DNA of 60,807 nt from JBFWNG01 sp050251195 (GTDB lineage: Bacteria; Bdellovibrionota_B; Oligoflexia; Oligoflexales; Oligoflexaceae): positions 1-60,807 of the forward strand of contig JBFWNG010000020.1 in assembly GCA_050251195.1 (NCBI GenBank). Reading direction: 5' to 3'. This document shows positions 35,632 to 44,605 of this stretch, piece after piece. The notes below the pieces were generated by a model that ran no database searches, was not told where the DNA came from, and saw nothing but the letters and a program-made list of their open reading frames with translations. The position numbers and the translations under genes were made by a program. The first letter of the stretch is position 1, and the number at the start of each line of letters is the position of its first letter.

Positions 35632-36082
35632 TTTTTGGATGAGTCTGAGTCTTTCCCTCGCCGAAACCGCGATGCGTTTCGGGGAAGTTCCTGTCGGCGC
35701 CGTCATTGTAAAAGATAACAAGATAGTAGCAACAGGGTATAACCGTCGTGAAATGGACAACGATCCTTCGGCCCACGCCGAACTGATCGCTATTCGCCAA
35801 GCCGCTGCAGCCCTCGGATCTTGGAGACTCCTCGATTGCACGCTCTATGTAAACCTTGAACCGTGCGTCATGTGTTCCGGCGCTATTCAACAGGCCCGCC
35901 TTGCGCGGGTAGTTTACGCGGCCTCCGACCCGAAAGCGGGAGCTCTCGGGACTTTATATGAAATTCATCAGGACAAACGTCTTAATCATAATTTTGAAGT
36001 TAGTAGTGGTATCCTTGAGAGCGATTCGAGTAAGATGCTCAAGCAATTTTTTTCAAAACTAAGAAAGGAGAAAAACGTATGA
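35621..36082 (+). CDS. tadA: tRNA-specific adenosine deaminase
   Basis: 153 residues, cytidine-deaminase fold. Zinc ligands H52 (in HAE with catalytic E54), C82 and C85 (PCVMC). TadA converts A34 to inosine in tRNA-Arg(ACG). ATG start overlapping the Xer-like gene by 11 bases; its stop overlaps the next ATG by four (ATGA). The three genes form a coupled operon. Confidence 0.94.
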   Translation: MSDDFWMSLSLSLAETAMRFGEVPVGAVIVKDNKIVATGYNRREMDNDPSAHAELIAIRQAAAALGSWRLLDCTLYVNLEPCVMCSGAIQQARLARVVYAASDPKAGALGTLYEIHQDKRLNHNFEVSSGILESDSSKMLKQFFSKLRKEKNV

Positions 36083-36438
36083 GTTACAGCTTCTACAAAA
36101 TACTTCACCTCTCGGCCATGGTCGCTGTCATCGTTTCTCTCGCCAGTCAATTTGCTCTGCAAATGTCTTCAGCGGGTATCGAGAAGTCTCTTCGTCGGTT
36201 CTTCGGCATATTTCACGGGGTAGGCCTTCTCCTGGGATTAACAGGAGGCTTTGGGTTGCTCGCGCGAACACAGGCGGGTTTCCCTGGCTGGATTATCTTG
36301 AAAATTGGCCTTTGGGTCTATCTCGGCGCCGCGATCGCTATCGCGAGGAGAAAACCAAATCTGGCTAAGGTTGGTTTATATAGTCTCGTTGTAGTCTTTG
36401 GACTAGCTGTTTACTTAGTACAATATAGGCCGTTCTAA
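36079..36438 (+). CDS. Small integral membrane protein
   Basis: 119 residues with four predicted membrane helices (about 8-28, 43-63, 70-90 and 98-115) and positively charged loops. It resembles small SirB2-like or DUF membrane proteins in topology, but no signature residue was recognised. AAAGGAG precedes the ATG. Coupled to tadA by a 4-base overlap. Confidence 0.7.
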   Translation: MSYSFYKILHLSAMVAVIVSLASQFALQMSSAGIEKSLRRFFGIFHGVGLLLGLTGGFGLLARTQAGFPGWIILKIGLWVYLGAAIAIARRKPNLAKVGLYSLVVVFGLAVYLVQYRPF

Positions 36439-36475
36439 TCCTGATATCAAAGCGCTTGGCCGGGCGGCCCATGAC

Positions 36476-36492
36476 CTGGCATGAGCGTTGCT
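36476..36492 (+). promoter_or_regulatory. Sigma-54 (-24/-12) promoter
   Basis: CTGGCATGAGCGTTGCT matches the consensus YTGGCACGRNNNTTGCW in all positions but one. The GG (36478-36479) and GC (36490-36491) are separated by exactly ten bases. The start site would be near 36503, about 50 bases before the ATG at 36555. The window encodes an NtrC-type activator that could drive it. Confidence 0.82.
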
Positions 36493-36513
36493 CTCTTCTC
36501 TGAGTGCGAGATA

Positions 36514-36532
36514 ATTGGAAGGATTTTCCAAT
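36514..36532 (+). other. Leader hairpin before the OmpA-like gene
   Basis: ATTGGAA and TTCCAAT pair in a perfect 7-bp stem with a 5-base loop in the predicted leader, directly before the AAAGGAG ribosome binding site. It could stabilise the 5' end of the mRNA or affect translation. Confidence 0.45.
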
Positions 36533-36554
36533 TTCGCGTTAAAGGAGAAGTGCC

Positions 36555-37976
36555 ATGTGTGTTGCAAAATTTTCCAATAGAATCAGAGTTGTAGGCAGAA
36601 GTACCGCAAAGGCCGGAATTCCGAGCGCGTTTTTAGGGCTGTCAATGTTGTTGACACCTGCTTCGCATGCCAACACCATCGGTTCTGATACCCAAAACTT
36701 CAACACGAACGGTACTTATACCGACTTCATAACCGTGCACTCGTCAAAAACGTTAGGCAAGCGCACCTTCAACTTAGGTTTGTCAGTCAACTATAGTACA
36801 AACACCCTTCCCTATTTCGAAGGTAAAGATCAAGAATCCACTGACGATTCTGATAAAGCTTATAACAACGCGATCACTGGAACAGACGTTACTTTGGGCT
36901 ATGGAATCCTGGAAGACTTGGATTTGGGGATTACGCTTCCTTACGTAGTTCATCAGCACGTTTCTGGAGACGGATATAGGGGCCAGTTTCGCGAAACCGG
37001 GCTTACCGAAGTTCGCCTGATGTCAAAGTACAGATTCTGGCACAATGACAATTTTGGTTTAGCGCTCGTCGCTTCCGCGAACATCAATCAAATGGAAAAC
37101 AACCCTTATACCGGCGACAATGCTAACCCGATTTATAACGGCGAGTTGGTTTTTGATACAACCTTCAAACCCGTAACGTTTGGCGTGAACGCCGGTTACC
37201 GTTGGAGAAAAGCAGGCGACGTCGTCCCAGCAGATGACGGAACGACAGTCGTTGAACCGTTCCAAAACCAATTCATCGCGTCCACAGCCCTAGGGTATGA
37301 ATTGACGGAAAAAACTTCCGCTATAGTTGAAATCTACGGCAACAGCGCCAAATCGGATTTCGAAGACAACTCATTTAGGGATGCGACCACCGCCGAAGCT
37401 CTTGCGGGCGCAAAATATAAATTTTCAGAAGACTGGGTCTCCAACTTCGGCGTGGGCTCCGAATTGAAACACAGCGTGAGCTCCGCGGACCTAAGAGTCT
37501 TTATCGGAATTAACTGGCAACCCAAGTCAAAAGAATCTTCAACGCCAGAAATCGTTCCTTCAAAACCAGAAGAACACGCGTTTGCGAACCTTCCACCAGA
37601 TAAGCACCTTGTCGTAAACGACGTTTTCTTTGCCTTCAATTCAGCTGATCTTTCTCACGATACCGCTGCAAAGAACCTTAAAGCACTTGCTGACATTGTC
37701 ACAGGACAGAGAAAAGTAAAGGCTATCATTATCGAAGGCCATACATGCGAAATAGGCACAGCGTCTTACAACCAGAAGCTAAGCCAACAGCGAGCCTTCG
37801 CAATAAGAGACTGGCTGGTAAAAGTTCACAAAATCGATGGAAAAAAGATAATTCCGATCGGTTTAGGTGAATCAAGGCCGTTAGGCGACAATAAAACCCC
37901 CGAAGGTCGTAAAGTCAACCGCCGGGTAGAATTTAAAGTATTTTTTGAAGCTGACCGAGTTGCGGATAAGAAATAA
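36555..37976 (+). CDS. OmpA-family outer membrane protein with N-terminal beta-barrel
   Basis: 473 residues. An extended signal peptide ends near residue 39 (TPASHA). About 40-320 has alternating strands typical of a beta-barrel with acidic loops (DQESTDDSDK). A proline-rich spacer joins the OmpA-like peptidoglycan-binding domain at about 350-470: FAFNSADL, IIEGHTC and LSQQRAFAIRDWL, with NRRVEF near the end. The domain order (barrel plus OmpA) fits an outer-membrane anchor or pore. Transcription is predicted from the sigma-54 promoter at 36476-36492. The next gene overlaps its stop by one base. Confidence 0.85.
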   Translation: MCVAKFSNRIRVVGRSTAKAGIPSAFLGLSMLLTPASHANTIGSDTQNFNTNGTYTDFITVHSSKTLGKRTFNLGLSVNYSTNTLPYFEGKDQESTDDSDKAYNNAITGTDVTLGYGILEDLDLGITLPYVVHQHVSGDGYRGQFRETGLTEVRLMSKYRFWHNDNFGLALVASANINQMENNPYTGDNANPIYNGELVFDTTFKPVTFGVNAGYRWRKAGDVVPADDGTTVVEPFQNQFIASTALGYELTEKTSAIVEIYGNSAKSDFEDNSFRDATTAEALAGAKYKFSEDWVSNFGVGSELKHSVSSADLRVFIGINWQPKSKESSTPEIVPSKPEEHAFANLPPDKHLVVNDVFFAFNSADLSHDTAAKNLKALADIVTGQRKVKAIIIEGHTCEIGTASYNQKLSQQRAFAIRDWLVKVHKIDGKKIIPIGLGESRPLGDNKTPEGRKVNRRVEFKVFFEADRVADKK

Positions 37977-38389
37977 TGAGGTGGTATATGTTATTGCGGA
38001 TTCTGAACAGCACGTTAGTAGTTTTGCTTGCGATCGTAAGTTGCAAAAAGGCCTCTTATGAAATTGTGAAGAAGAACAACACCATTAAGAACGTTGGTGC
38101 GGACGATTGGAGAATAGAAGTACCCTCACAAGGCGAAGTCAACGTTCCCGTTCCTGTTGCAGCTTTCGACTGCGGTGAAGGCAATCAAGGCATCGTTGAC
38201 TGGATGGTCATCGAAATACAAGAGCGTAAACAAGGAACGTCTTTGTTCTATACGTTCCCGTTTGCTCGTACCTATATCGTCGAAGCAACATGCGAATTTT
38301 TTCCCAATAGACCGCTTAGAAAAACTATTTTGATTACGGAACCGTTAAACCCTGGTCAAAGCGGCAACCAAAACCAAAACAAGAAGTAG
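37976..38389 (+). CDS. Small putative lipoprotein
   Basis: 137 residues. N-terminal hydrophobic segment and cysteine in LLAIVSCKK, a reasonable lipobox, then a soluble domain with two more cysteines (AFDCGEGNQG and EATCEFFPN) that could form a disulfide. No family recognised. It overlaps the OmpA-like gene stop, so the two share a message that ends at the terminator 38399-38428. Confidence 0.68.
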   Translation: MRWYMLLRILNSTLVVLLAIVSCKKASYEIVKKNNTIKNVGADDWRIEVPSQGEVNVPVPVAAFDCGEGNQGIVDWMVIEIQERKQGTSLFYTFPFARTYIVEATCEFFPNRPLRKTILITEPLNPGQSGNQNQNKK

Positions 38390-38398
38390 ATCTTCACC

Positions 38399-38428
38399 AG
38401 CCCGGATATAGACTCCGGGCTTTTTTTT
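38399..38428 (+). terminator. Rho-independent terminator
   Basis: AGCCCGG and CCGGGCT form a 7-bp stem around an eight-base loop followed by T8. It ends the sigma-54-driven operon and lies just before the converging DUF2156 gene. Confidence 0.88.
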
Positions 38429-38435
38429 GCCTATG

Positions 38436-39470
38436 TCAAACCTGCTTCCACATGCTCATCGTTGACTGGATTATCCGCCTCGGCGACGCAACATTCATCG
38501 CTCGAAGAACCGCGTACAATGCCCACCAAGGGTTTCTAACGGAAGAAACCAAAAACCTCGACTCAGATCTAGTCGAAACACTCTCCTTTAGAGTTCGAAG
38601 GTTGAGAAACGGGAATATTTCTTGGGAATTTGCAACGCGACGAACACAGTGCGCGTAGGCAGCATCTAAATTATTTACATCGGTTTGAAAGCGAAAAGGG
38701 CAAAAACCTAGCGACAGTTCGCTTGATCCTTCCTCACGCAGGAGCGAATTTAACGCCACGACCGTTGCAATATAGACACCCCACTGTTTTGTTTTTTTGA
38801 AACGCAATATATTCAACAAGAAATTCCGATGCATCGTGTCGGATAGATAAGGATCTAAGGCGGTGAATCCAATTATTTGTTGGTTTTGAAGGAGAACAAA
38901 GAATCTACTCAACTGGTTGTCAAGGAATGCCATCGGTCTGTTGAGAAAGGTCATTTCCCGTTTCGTAGGGCTGAGATTTACAAAATCATCATTAATCTGT
39001 TTCAGTTGATTTAGCACACCGGGAGCGCAAGTCTTTAGGTCAACTTCCTCAATATGGAAGCCATGTCGTTGGGCAGACTTGATCGCGCCATTAATCTCCT
39101 TGCTGGCGAAAGGGCCGTTGCTGCTGGTATCGACAAATAAATCGGTACCTATTTCGCAAAAATATAATGGCCGTGTACACGACTTTGTTAACGCTTCACT
39201 CAGATCTTTACGGATATATGAAAAAACAACGTTAGAATATTTTTTGAGAAAATGATGGCAAGCTTCAACCTCGTGGCTGCGGTCGCAGACAGGCGGCCCC
39301 AAAACGACGGCTACGCCGGCTCTCTTCTGGTAAGCGAAATATCCCGAGGAAAAATCAAAGTATTTCAATCCAGGTTGTAATGTTGAATAGGAGATGGGAT
39401 CAGTACCACATTTTTTAACAATGTCTTGTCTTTGGGGAAATGAATAATGGTAATATACTGAGTGGCCCAT
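38436..39470 (-). CDS. DUF2156 / phosphatidylglycerol lysyltransferase-like protein
   Basis: About 344 residues with the acyltransferase-like fold of the LPG synthase C-terminal domain: YFDFSSGYFAYQKRAG with VAVVLGPPVCD, VVFSYIRKD, EIGTDLFVDT and FVLLQNQQIIGFTALDPY. It has no membrane helices, unlike MprF, so it represents only the catalytic module. Such proteins may aminoacylate lipids or another amine acceptor; the substrate is unknown. ATG 39470 is preferred over TTG 39479 because the divergent gene would otherwise overlap. Confidence 0.72.
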   Translation of the reverse strand: MGHSVYYHYSFPQRQDIVKKCGTDPISYSTLQPGLKYFDFSSGYFAYQKRAGVAVVLGPPVCDRSHEVEACHHFLKKYSNVVFSYIRKDLSEALTKSCTRPLYFCEIGTDLFVDTSSNGPFASKEINGAIKSAQRHGFHIEEVDLKTCAPGVLNQLKQINDDFVNLSPTKREMTFLNRPMAFLDNQLSRFFVLLQNQQIIGFTALDPYLSDTMHRNFLLNILRFKKTKQWGVYIATVVALNSLLREEGSSELSLGFCPFRFQTDVNNLDAAYAHCVRRVANSQEIFPFLNLRTLKESVSTRSESRFLVSSVRNPWWALYAVLRAMNVASPRRIIQSTMSMWKQV

Positions 39471-39493
39471 GTTTAACAATAGCCGGATATAAA

Positions 39494-40222
39494 TTGATCG
39501 TAAACTTTAAAATTACTTTCCCACTCTTGGTATGGGCACTCACGTTCGGCGTATCCTCCGAAACGATACTAGCGGCTAACGTCGATGCGTCGCTTTGCAA
39601 TTTTTTGGGAAAGGATTCGTACGTAACGACCTATTTCCCAAAACACTTGCATTACCTTTGCGAGAAAAACGGAATGCTTTCGCTTCAGAGCGATCCGTTG
39701 GCGAAGCAGCAAGGCTTGCTGATCGAGGCAACAGAGCGTGATAATACGACGGATATATTGTGGGGCACCTACCGAAAAACAGCCAAGTCTATGAATGCCG
39801 TAAAGGAGGCCATTCGTCTGTCTTGTGAGAATTTCAAGCGCTATCGATCACTTGCAAAAGAAGGAGCGTTTTCGGATGTTGAAGATGTTATTCATCGCTC
39901 AACTCAAAGCAATATTTGTAAATTCACGTTCGTTGGGAAACGATTCTTGTTTGTCAAGCCAGCCTATGACGGGGAAATGAAGGTAGCGGAAGAAGGTGAA
40001 TACTTTCTAGCTGCTTCACGACTCACCAAGGCGATTTCCGATGTATCTGATCAGCGCAGCCTTTTCGTCGCATGGGCGAAAGGCAAGGAAGTTGAAATGG
40101 TTTCGATCGACTGGATAGAAGCCGAGGATTACGGACTTTCAAGCCTCACGCGAAACACTTTAGTCGAGGGATGCCAGAAATCCACGATTGACGGATTTTT
40201 TCATGTACTTGAGGCGTTGTGA
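39494..40222 (+). CDS. Exported protein of unknown function
   Basis: About 242 residues. From TTG 39494 the N terminus is a classical signal peptide (MIVNFKITFPLLVWALTFG, then cleavage near AA-NVDA). An ATG at 39440 would add 18 polar residues before it and overlap the divergent gene, so it is less likely. The mature protein is mixed alpha/beta with four cysteines (SLCNFLG, YLCEKNG, SCENFK, NICKFTF). No family recognised. It is transcribed divergently from the DUF2156 gene. Confidence 0.62.
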   Translation: MIVNFKITFPLLVWALTFGVSSETILAANVDASLCNFLGKDSYVTTYFPKHLHYLCEKNGMLSLQSDPLAKQQGLLIEATERDNTTDILWGTYRKTAKSMNAVKEAIRLSCENFKRYRSLAKEGAFSDVEDVIHRSTQSNICKFTFVGKRFLFVKPAYDGEMKVAEEGEYFLAASRLTKAISDVSDQRSLFVAWAKGKEVEMVSIDWIEAEDYGLSSLTRNTLVEGCQKSTIDGFFHVLEAL

Positions 40223-40325
40223 CAAATTTTGCCGGCATGACCGGCTCTTGGGGTACCGCCCTTTTTGACAATGGCCGGAATTAGTGTTAAACACCCCCTT
40301 TCCGTTCCCAAAGCGAGTCCACCCC

Positions 40326-41513
40326 ATGATCCATAGTTACCTAGCAACCTGTCCCGAGGAGATTCAGTCTATCCTCGAAGAAGAGTTAGAAACTCTAGGC
40401 GCAGAGAACATTCAGTCAGGCTATAAAGCCGTAAAATTCCAAGCAAATCTAGAGACGGCGTACAAAATCCACCTCGAATGCGCTACCGCGAGCCGCATCC
40501 TTCGCATCCTTCGCGAGGGTAATGTGCGGGTTCTAAAACAATTGGACACGCACCCCAGGAAAATCGACTGGTCCAAGGTATTACCAGCCAAAACCAAGTA
40601 CGTTGTAAAGGCGACCGTAGGCGATCGCAACGTTCACAACATGACCACCGGTAACATAAGTCATGCCATAAAAGCGGCTATCACCGAGAACTTCCCGAGA
40701 GGATCCGAACCCCAGCCGGACGCCAAAAACGCGCAAGTTACCATTGTGGGATTTTTAGCCCACGGCAAATTCACGATAGCGGTAGATACGTCAGGTAAAG
40801 CACTCCATAAGCGCGGGTACCGCCATACCGACCACGAAGCACCCATTAAAGAAACATTGGCGCACGCGATTCTAAAAATGGCCGGGTATAAAGGCGACGA
40901 GCCGCTGCTCGATCCGATGTGCGGATCAGGCACTATCCCCATAGAAGCTTCTTTCATTGCCCTTCGTAAATCGCCGCTCATCCATCGCAAGAAAGGCGAA
41001 TTCGGCTTCGAGCATCTGGAGGATTTCGACAATAGTATTTGGCGAAAAGTTCAAGACGATGTGCGCAATCAGCGCGATGCAGAACCAAAGTACCCCATTT
41101 ACGCCTCCGACATTCAGGGGTCTCACGTAAAGGCCGCTCAGAACACCGCGCTCAAAGCTCGCGTGGAGAAACATATTACCTTCACGACCAAGTCGTTCTT
41201 CGACTATGAACCTACGGAAGATCACGGACTTGTCATCGCAAACCTTCCCTATGATGAGCGCCTCAAGTTGCAAACCGATACGACCCAATTTTACAAGGAC
41301 GTCGGCGATACGCTTAAGAAGCGTTTTAGCGGATGGCGAGCGGCTCTTCTCGTGGCGGAAGAATCACCCTACAAATTCATAGGTCTCAAACCAAGCAAGA
41401 AGTTTTCTGTTCTCAACGGCAGCATTCCTTGCAAGCTGCTTATTTTTCATATGTTCAAAGGTAATCTAGCGACGCACAAGACGTTGGCGAAGGGCCTCAA
41501 AAACAACGACTGA
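40326..41513 (+). CDS. RlmL-type rRNA guanine-N2 methyltransferase
   Basis: 395 residues from ATG 40326; GTG 40284 is an alternative start. N-terminal THUMP domain (about 40-150), then a UPF0020 Rossmann methyltransferase with the SAM site LLDPMCGSGTIPIEA and the catalytic ANLPYDERL (NPPY-like). It corresponds to the N-terminal half of E. coli RlmKL, which modifies 23S G2445, without the second methyltransferase. The substrate is inferred from the family. Its 3' end overlaps the converging TrmH-type gene by 48 bases. Confidence 0.85.
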   Translation: MIHSYLATCPEEIQSILEEELETLGAENIQSGYKAVKFQANLETAYKIHLECATASRILRILREGNVRVLKQLDTHPRKIDWSKVLPAKTKYVVKATVGDRNVHNMTTGNISHAIKAAITENFPRGSEPQPDAKNAQVTIVGFLAHGKFTIAVDTSGKALHKRGYRHTDHEAPIKETLAHAILKMAGYKGDEPLLDPMCGSGTIPIEASFIALRKSPLIHRKKGEFGFEHLEDFDNSIWRKVQDDVRNQRDAEPKYPIYASDIQGSHVKAAQNTALKARVEKHITFTTKSFFDYEPTEDHGLVIANLPYDERLKLQTDTTQFYKDVGDTLKKRFSGWRAALLVAEESPYKFIGLKPSKKFSVLNGSIPCKLLIFHMFKGNLATHKTLAKGLKNND

Positions 41514-42251
41514 ACCCGCTACGGAAAGATTTAGCGAATCCATCGCGCCTTGCATGGGGATTTTTACCAGTTTGTCGCAAAGTTCTTTAGCAGACTCCGT
41601 CATGCCGGCTGCCTCTTCTCCTAGTAGGACCGCACAATTCTTGTCGAATTTGACCTCAAAATAACTGTCGTCAACTTCCGGCGTCAAACCTATCATCGTA
41701 ATCTTATTGTCGCCCAAGAATCGTTTCAATTCATCCTTCGTCACCTGGACAATGGGTAAGCTAAATACTGAACCAAGGCTCGATCGGATGACGTTAGGGT
41801 TATAGACGTCGTAATTGTTAAGAATGAGTATTCCACCAACTCCGGCTCCGTCGCAACTGCGTAGAAGGGCTCCTAAATTCCCGGGCTTCTCGATGCTCTC
41901 GACAACAACGACAAGACGCAAGTCTTGAATGTCGCTTAACCGAGCCGACTTGGTTTCGAAAAGAACGACCAGCCCGTCCGAATTTTCTCGTACAGCCAAC
42001 TTTGGGAAAACCAGTTTACTTACCGGGTACGAAGGAACAGTCTTCAAGGCGAGGATCTTTTCGAGAGCGGCCTGCGCCTGAGAAGAGAGCGATTCTCCAT
42101 AAAAGCACGAAGTCGCCTTATATCCGTGATCGATAGCTTGGCTTATCTCACGCGCTCCCTCCACCACGAAGGTATTTGATTTCGATCGCGCGCTTCTCTT
42201 GCGCAACTTGACGACGTTCTTGATCTTCTCGTTGCTGAAGCTTGTAATCAC
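41466..42251 (-). CDS. SpoU/TrmH family RNA 2'-O-methyltransferase
   Basis: 261 residues. The N-terminal substrate-binding domain (FVVEGAREISQAI) precedes the knotted SPOUT domain with motifs ESIEKPGNLGALLRSCDG, VLLGEEAAGMT and IPMQGAMDSLNLSVAGSV. It methylates a ribose in rRNA or tRNA; the target cannot be told from the sequence. ATG start overlapping the preceding methyltransferase gene by four bases, so the pair is coupled. Confidence 0.88.
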   Translation of the reverse strand: MITSFSNEKIKNVVKLRKRSARSKSNTFVVEGAREISQAIDHGYKATSCFYGESLSSQAQAALEKILALKTVPSYPVSKLVFPKLAVRENSDGLVVLFETKSARLSDIQDLRLVVVVESIEKPGNLGALLRSCDGAGVGGILILNNYDVYNPNVIRSSLGSVFSLPIVQVTKDELKRFLGDNKITMIGLTPEVDDSYFEVKFDKNCAVLLGEEAAGMTESAKELCDKLVKIPMQGAMDSLNLSVAGSVVVFEALRQRLVRR

Positions 42252-43111
42252 GGTGTCAATCTTTCAACGACAATACCAGCGCCGTGAGGCAACTCGCGGC
42301 CTGTTTCGACTTCCTCAATGGTCATCTCTCGGGCTTCATATCGACATTCTTTCCCGAAAAAATCGGCGACCAAATTCTGGAGCGCGATGGGCGTGTAGCC
42401 AGGCGTGTGCGCACTGAGCATAAGGAAATCGAAGCTTCGCTTGAGGATCATCTTGAGATTGGTGAGAAGCTCGGGCAAATCATCCTCTATCTTCCAAATC
42501 TCGCCTTTTTTGCCCCGCCCATAGGAAGGGGGATCAAGGATAATGGCGTCATACTGGGCTTTTCTCCGAACCTCGCGCGCAATGAATTTCTTCACATCAT
42601 CGACAATCCAACGTATCGGTTTGTCGCCAATGCCGCACAGGTCCGCGTTCTCTTTCGCCCAGGCTACACTTGTCTTCGAAGCATCAAGATGAACGACCTG
42701 GGCGCCGCCCTTCGCCGCAGCCATCGTGGAACCTCCAGTGTACGCGAACAAATTGAGAACACTGTAGTCTCGTTGTTTGGAGATCTTTGCTGAGATACGC
42801 TGCTCAATCCATGCCCAATAATCATACTGCTCTGGAAAGATCCCAAGGTGACCAAAATCTGTCATTTTCATATTAAAGCGTAAATTCCCAATTTGAATGG
42901 GCCAAGAGTCGGGTATTCTCTTGGTCACTTGCCATTTGCCCGTACCGTCATTTTTTCTTTTGAAGACAGCATGGGCGGAATCCCAGGCTTTCTGCGGCTG
43001 TTTCGGTTGCCAAATAGCGCCCAAGGACGGCCTTACTATTGTGTAAGGGCCGACTTTCTCGAGCTTTTGAAAATTGCCGGAATCGATAACTTTGTATTCA
43101 TCATTTGACAT
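42248..43111 (-). CDS. RlmI-like class I SAM-dependent methyltransferase
   Basis: 287 residues. SAM-binding motif VLNLFAYTGGSTMAAAKGG, acidic motif HLDASKTS and catalytic motif IILDPPSYGRG. It resembles the RlmI/RlmK methyltransferase domain without the PUA domain. ATG start. First gene of a two-gene methyltransferase operon. The target base is unknown. Confidence 0.82.
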   Translation of the reverse strand: MSNDEYKVIDSGNFQKLEKVGPYTIVRPSLGAIWQPKQPQKAWDSAHAVFKRKNDGTGKWQVTKRIPDSWPIQIGNLRFNMKMTDFGHLGIFPEQYDYWAWIEQRISAKISKQRDYSVLNLFAYTGGSTMAAAKGGAQVVHLDASKTSVAWAKENADLCGIGDKPIRWIVDDVKKFIAREVRRKAQYDAIILDPPSYGRGKKGEIWKIEDDLPELLTNLKMILKRSFDFLMLSAHTPGYTPIALQNLVADFFGKECRYEAREMTIEEVETGRELPHGAGIVVERLTP

Positions 43112-43138
43112 GCATACACTTCGGGTGCGGAGAAAACG

Positions 43139-44197
43139 CTAGTTTTGCATAAACGCCAGGGCTGCTGCCGTGATGACGACGTTTCCAAGCCCCACCGGCA
43201 ACATGAATTTCCATCCGAGATTCATGAGCTGGTCATAGCGGAATCGAGGCAGCGTCCAGCGAACCCAAACATACAGCCACATGAAAAAGGCAGCCTTGGT
43301 TAGCACGACAACCACGCCAATAAGCGACGTGATGACGGAGCTACCAGTAAGGTTGAGAAGCAGCTCTTGGCTGACGAAAGGCAGATGCCAACCGCCAAAG
43401 AATACAAGCGCGGCAAAACAACTCAAAACGAACATGACGACGTATTCCGCGAAAAAGAATGCCGCGAATTTCATCGTGCCAAACTCGGTGTGAAAGCCAG
43501 CAACCAGTTCGCTTTCACCTTCGGCAAGGTCGAAAGGGGCGCGGTTGGTTTCGGCAAACATGCAGATCAAAAAGATAAGAAATGAAACTGGAGCAAGAAA
43601 AACGCCCCAGACCTGAGATTGTCCGTTCACGATCTCGGTGAGGTCCAAAGTGTTATAAATCATCACAATGGGGATCAGAGAAAGGCCCAGCGGTATCTCG
43701 TAACTAATCATCTGCGCGCATGCTCGAATCGCCCCGAGCAATGAATACTTATTGTTGCTGGACCAGCCGGCCATCGTGATGCCGTACACGCCGATACTGG
43801 ATATGGCAAAGATAAAGAGAAAGCCGACGTCCAGATCAATGATGTGCAAAGGAATAGTTACGTCGCCAATTTGCATGGGAGGGCCGAAAGGAATGGCTCC
43901 GACAATAACAAACGCTGGGACAATAAAGAACACAGGAGCTAAATGAAAAAATATCTTGTTGGCGCCTTGCGGGAAAACTTCTTCTTTGAAAACGAGTTTG
44001 AGTGCGTCAGCTGCTGATTGCATAAGACCAAAAAGGCGCCACTTGAACAGACCAACCCTGTTGGGACCAATCCGACGCTGCATGAGAGCGGGGCCTCGGC
44101 GCTCAACCCAGATCATGATCGGTGGGATCTGCAAACAAAAACCTACGACAACCGCGACTTTAATTATCGTCGCCAGCAACTGCACGTCTAGACCCAT
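43139..44197 (-). CDS. nuoH: NADH-quinone oxidoreductase subunit H
   Basis: 352 residues with about eight membrane helices. The quinone-site and proton-channel segments are seen in RRIGPNRVGLFKWR and ETNRAPFDLAEGESELVAGF. ATG 44197 is preferred (AGGGG eight bases before it, within the nuoA 3' end) over the frame opening at 44218. It overlaps nuoA by 10 bases. It forms the junction of the membrane arm and the peripheral arm of complex I. Confidence 0.95.
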   Translation of the reverse strand: MGLDVQLLATIIKVAVVVGFCLQIPPIMIWVERRGPALMQRRIGPNRVGLFKWRLFGLMQSAADALKLVFKEEVFPQGANKIFFHLAPVFFIVPAFVIVGAIPFGPPMQIGDVTIPLHIIDLDVGFLFIFAISSIGVYGITMAGWSSNNKYSLLGAIRACAQMISYEIPLGLSLIPIVMIYNTLDLTEIVNGQSQVWGVFLAPVSFLIFLICMFAETNRAPFDLAEGESELVAGFHTEFGTMKFAAFFFAEYVVMFVLSCFAALVFFGGWHLPFVSQELLLNLTGSSVITSLIGVVVVLTKAAFFMWLYVWVRWTLPRFRYDQLMNLGWKFMLPVGLGNVVITAAALAFMQN

Positions 44198-44541
44198 TCT
44201 AAACCACCCCTCTTCCAAACATAGATGTAGCCGATGAAAAGGATAAAGATGAACAAGAACCCTTCAGCTACAGCGAACAACCCGAACGATTTGAATGTAA
44301 TCGCCCAGAGATATAAAAAGATGGTTTCGATATCGAAAAGGATGAAGAGAATTGCCGTCATATAAAACTTGACGCTCATCTTCTCATTTCCGCCCGTCAC
44401 TCTAGGCACACCGCATTCAATTGTGTCACTTTTCTCGGCATTCGGCTTTTGCGGACCAAGCAGAAACGCTAGAGCGCTCAGCGCGAGACCCAGACCGATA
44501 CCCACCGCCATCAAAATGACTACAGGCAAATATGGACTCAT
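44188..44541 (-). CDS. nuoA: NADH-quinone oxidoreductase subunit A
   Basis: 117 residues with three membrane helices; the conserved segments are YECGVPRV-like IECGVPRVTGG and FDIETIFLYLWA. ATG start. Normally nuoA is followed by nuoB; here it is directly coupled to nuoH, with no other complex I gene in the window. Confidence 0.94.
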   Translation of the reverse strand: MSPYLPVVILMAVGIGLGLALSALAFLLGPQKPNAEKSDTIECGVPRVTGGNEKMSVKFYMTAILFILFDIETIFLYLWAITFKSFGLFAVAEGFLFIFILFIGYIYVWKRGGLEWV

Positions 44542-44605
44542 AAATCAACCTCAATGGTTCTGATATCATTCAACTTTTTACCACATCCGCGAAGCAATAG
44601 CGATA

